Below, one piece after another: positions 4,649 through 5,847 of a stretch of DNA of 5,847 nt. The notes under the pieces were generated by a model that saw only the letters and a program-made list of their open reading frames with translations, was not told where the DNA came from and made no database searches. The stretch covers positions 1 through 5,847 of the forward strand of contig VGQR01000139.1 in the NCBI GenBank assembly GCA_016882345.1. Reading direction: 5' to 3'. Every line of letters starts with the position of its first letter. The stretch's first letter is position 1. Origin of the DNA: Cyanobacteria bacterium K_DeepCast_35m_m2_023. Lineage in GTDB: Bacteria; Cyanobacteriota; Cyanobacteriia; PCC-6307; Cyanobiaceae. Position numbers and translations under genes: made by a program.

Positions 4649-5847
4649 CCAGATGATGGGTGAGGTTCATGGCGCTGACCAGCGCCTGGCCGGACGCTCC
4701 CTGGGGGTAATCGATCACGGTGATGCCGCCGTTGCCCTGTTTGATCACCCAGATGTCAGCCGGGCTCAGGCCCAGCAGGGCGCAGAGAATGGTCTTGTTG
4801 ACGGCGTCATGGGCCACCACCAGGGCGGTTTCGTCGGCAGCGAGGCCGTTGGCAATCGTCTGCCAGCAGGCCAGCGAACGGTCCCAGACCTGTTGGATCG
4901 TCTCCCCTTCGGGCATCTGAACCGTCTGTGGGGTGCGCTTCCAGTCGTCGAGCAGCTGGGGCCAGCCCTCGGCGATTTCGCTCTCGAGCCGCCCCTCCCA
5001 CAGCCCATGCCCGATCTCAACCAGGCCGCGGGTGCTGGTGAGCGGTACGCCGGGATGGGACCGGAGGATCGCCTCAGCGGTCTGGCGCGGACGGGCCATG
5101 GAGCTGGTGTAAGCCCGGTTGATGCGCACGCCGGCCAAGGCCTGACCTGCGGCCTCGGCCTGGGCAATGCCGTTGCGATTGAGGGGGATGTCGATCTGCC
5201 CCTGGAAGCGTCCCTGGCGGTTCCAGTCGGTTTCACCGTGGCGCACCAGCAGCAGGCGTGGCCCGGTGCCCTGCGATGGCAAGTCCTCGCCCAGGTGGGC
5301 CGTGCCGTTGAGGGATTCGACCTGAACCCCGCCGCCGGCGCTCAGATTGAGCACCGAGATCGAGGCGTTGTCGAGCCGCAGGCGGCGGAACTGGCTGGCT
5401 GGCAGATCCAGCAGCCGCAGGACCAGGGCGCGCAGGATGGCGTTGTGGCCAACCACCAGCAGCTTTTGCAGCCCATCACCCCGGGCGGCGTCGCGGTGCT
5501 GTTCGAGCAGATGCCGGCGGAAGTGCTCGGCCTGGGCCATCAGTTCGAGCAGGGGGTTGTAACGGCTGCCGTCCAGCCGCTCCAGTTCGAGCTGTTCGGG
5601 GGCCTGCCGCCAGGTCCGTTCTGCGGCGGGGAAGCGTTCTTTGACCTCTTGACGCAGCAGGCCGCTCCAGGGAGCCAGGTCGATCTCGAACAAGCGTTCG
5701 TCAAGCGCGGCAGCCAATCCCTGGCCCTGGGCGTCCAACAGGGCAGCGGCGGTGTCGCGGGCGCGGCGCAGGGGTGAACTGTAGGCCGCATCAAAGCGCA
5801 CCTCCCTGAGGGCGTCGCCCGTCAGACGGGCTTGCTCCTGGCCAGCT
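4611..5847 (-). CDS. Tandem-domain histidine phosphatase / phosphoglycerate mutase-like protein, 5' end cut off
   Basis: The open frame continues to the right edge, giving 411 visible residues; the true start lies outside. The ATG-like position at 5801 is only an internal GTG codon in the conserved RFDAAYSSPLRRARDTA block. Two histidine phosphatase domains follow each other. Domain 1 lacks only its N-terminal RHG strand, which is beyond the edge, and shows FEIDLAPWSG and the second-histidine motif VVGHNA (H134 of the visible part). Domain 2 is complete: LVRHGETDWN with phospho-accepting H203, SSMARPRQTA, acid E277 in VEIGHGLWEG, and second histidine H346 in VVAHDAV. Such enzymes transfer or hydrolyse phosphate from small phospho-metabolites through a phosphohistidine. 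The substrate cannot be told, and both mutase and phosphatase are possible. Its stop overlaps the dihydroorotase-like start, which suggests one operon with this gene first. Databases often label it gpmB. Confidence 0.9.
   Translation of the reverse strand, partial: AGQEQARLTGDALREVRFDAAYSSPLRRARDTAAALLDAQGQGLAAALDERLFEIDLAPWSGLLRQEVKERFPAAERTWRQAPEQLELERLDGSRYNPLLELMAQAEHFRRHLLEQHRDAARGDGLQKLLVVGHNAILRALVLRLLDLPASQFRRLRLDNASISVLNLSAGGGVQVESLNGTAHLGEDLPSQGTGPRLLLVRHGETDWNRQGRFQGQIDIPLNRNGIAQAEAAGQALAGVRINRAYTSSMARPRQTAEAILRSHPGVPLTSTRGLVEIGHGLWEGRLESEIAEGWPQLLDDWKRTPQTVQMPEGETIQQVWDRSLACWQTIANGLAADETALVVAHDAVNKTILCALLGLSPADIWVIKQGNGGITVIDYPQGASGQALVSAMNLTHHLGGVLDRTAAGAL

Noticed and set aside
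4605..5777. A 390-codon open frame on the plus strand opposite the histidine phosphatase
   Set aside because: The minus strand has unmistakable RHG and second-histidine motifs over the same bases. The plus frame has no family motifs, and long antisense open frames are expected in GC-rich coding DNA.
5540..5801. Starting the phosphatase gene at the GTG at 5801
   Set aside because: The frame stays open to the window edge, and the upstream residues (GQEQARLTGDALRE) are typical of the helix before the FDAAYSSPL strand, so 5801 is internal.
1..5847. CRISPR arrays, transposases, tRNA/rRNA genes, toxin-antitoxin or defence genes
   Set aside because: I looked on both strands and found no repeat-spacer pattern, transposase motif, tRNA-like cloverleaf or defence-type protein; the large coding regions are accounted for by the listed genes.

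Overview
The window looks like a piece of a GC-rich unicellular picocyanobacterium (Synechococcus/Cyanobium type). The evidence is the high GC content (roughly two thirds by eye), the frequent GTG and TTG starts, one HIP1 octamer (GCGATCGC), and the gene set: a short 2Fe-2S ferredoxin, a Spx/ArsC-like protein, a signal peptidase I with an extra lumenal segment, a degenerate dihydroorotase and a tandem histidine phosphatase. It reads as compact chromosomal housekeeping DNA. I see no mobile element, CRISPR array, tRNA or rRNA.

Layout: (1) Bases 1-166, minus strand, hold the N-terminus of a probable SAM-dependent methyltransferase that runs off the left edge. (2) A 145-base divergent spacer contains a small hairpin and three GATTGCRGC motifs. 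(3) On the plus strand, a ferredoxin and a Spx/ArsC-like CxxC protein overlap by four bases (GTGA) and probably form a redox operon. (4) Converging on them, and overlapping the Spx-like gene by 18 bases, is a 505-residue minus-strand membrane protein of unknown function with a voltage-sensor-like stretch. (5) A 63-base divergent spacer separates it from lepB (signal peptidase I) on the plus strand, which starts at a TTG with a good ribosome binding site. (6) lepB converges on a minus-strand pair. The upstream member is a two-domain histidine phosphatase cut by the right edge. Its 3' end overlaps the start of a dihydroorotase-like protein that has lost nearly all its metal ligands.

Main points of interest: the dihydroorotase homologue looks like a pseudoenzyme. 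A perfect 16-base-arm inverted repeat lies inside it, exactly over a degenerated metal-ligand motif. The unknown membrane protein may carry a divergent voltage-sensor-like module without a recognisable pore. The tandem histidine phosphatase has a possible link to Rubisco-inhibitor phosphatases. Candidate hairpins sit at both convergent gene junctions. Nothing in the window amounts to a clear new multi-gene system.
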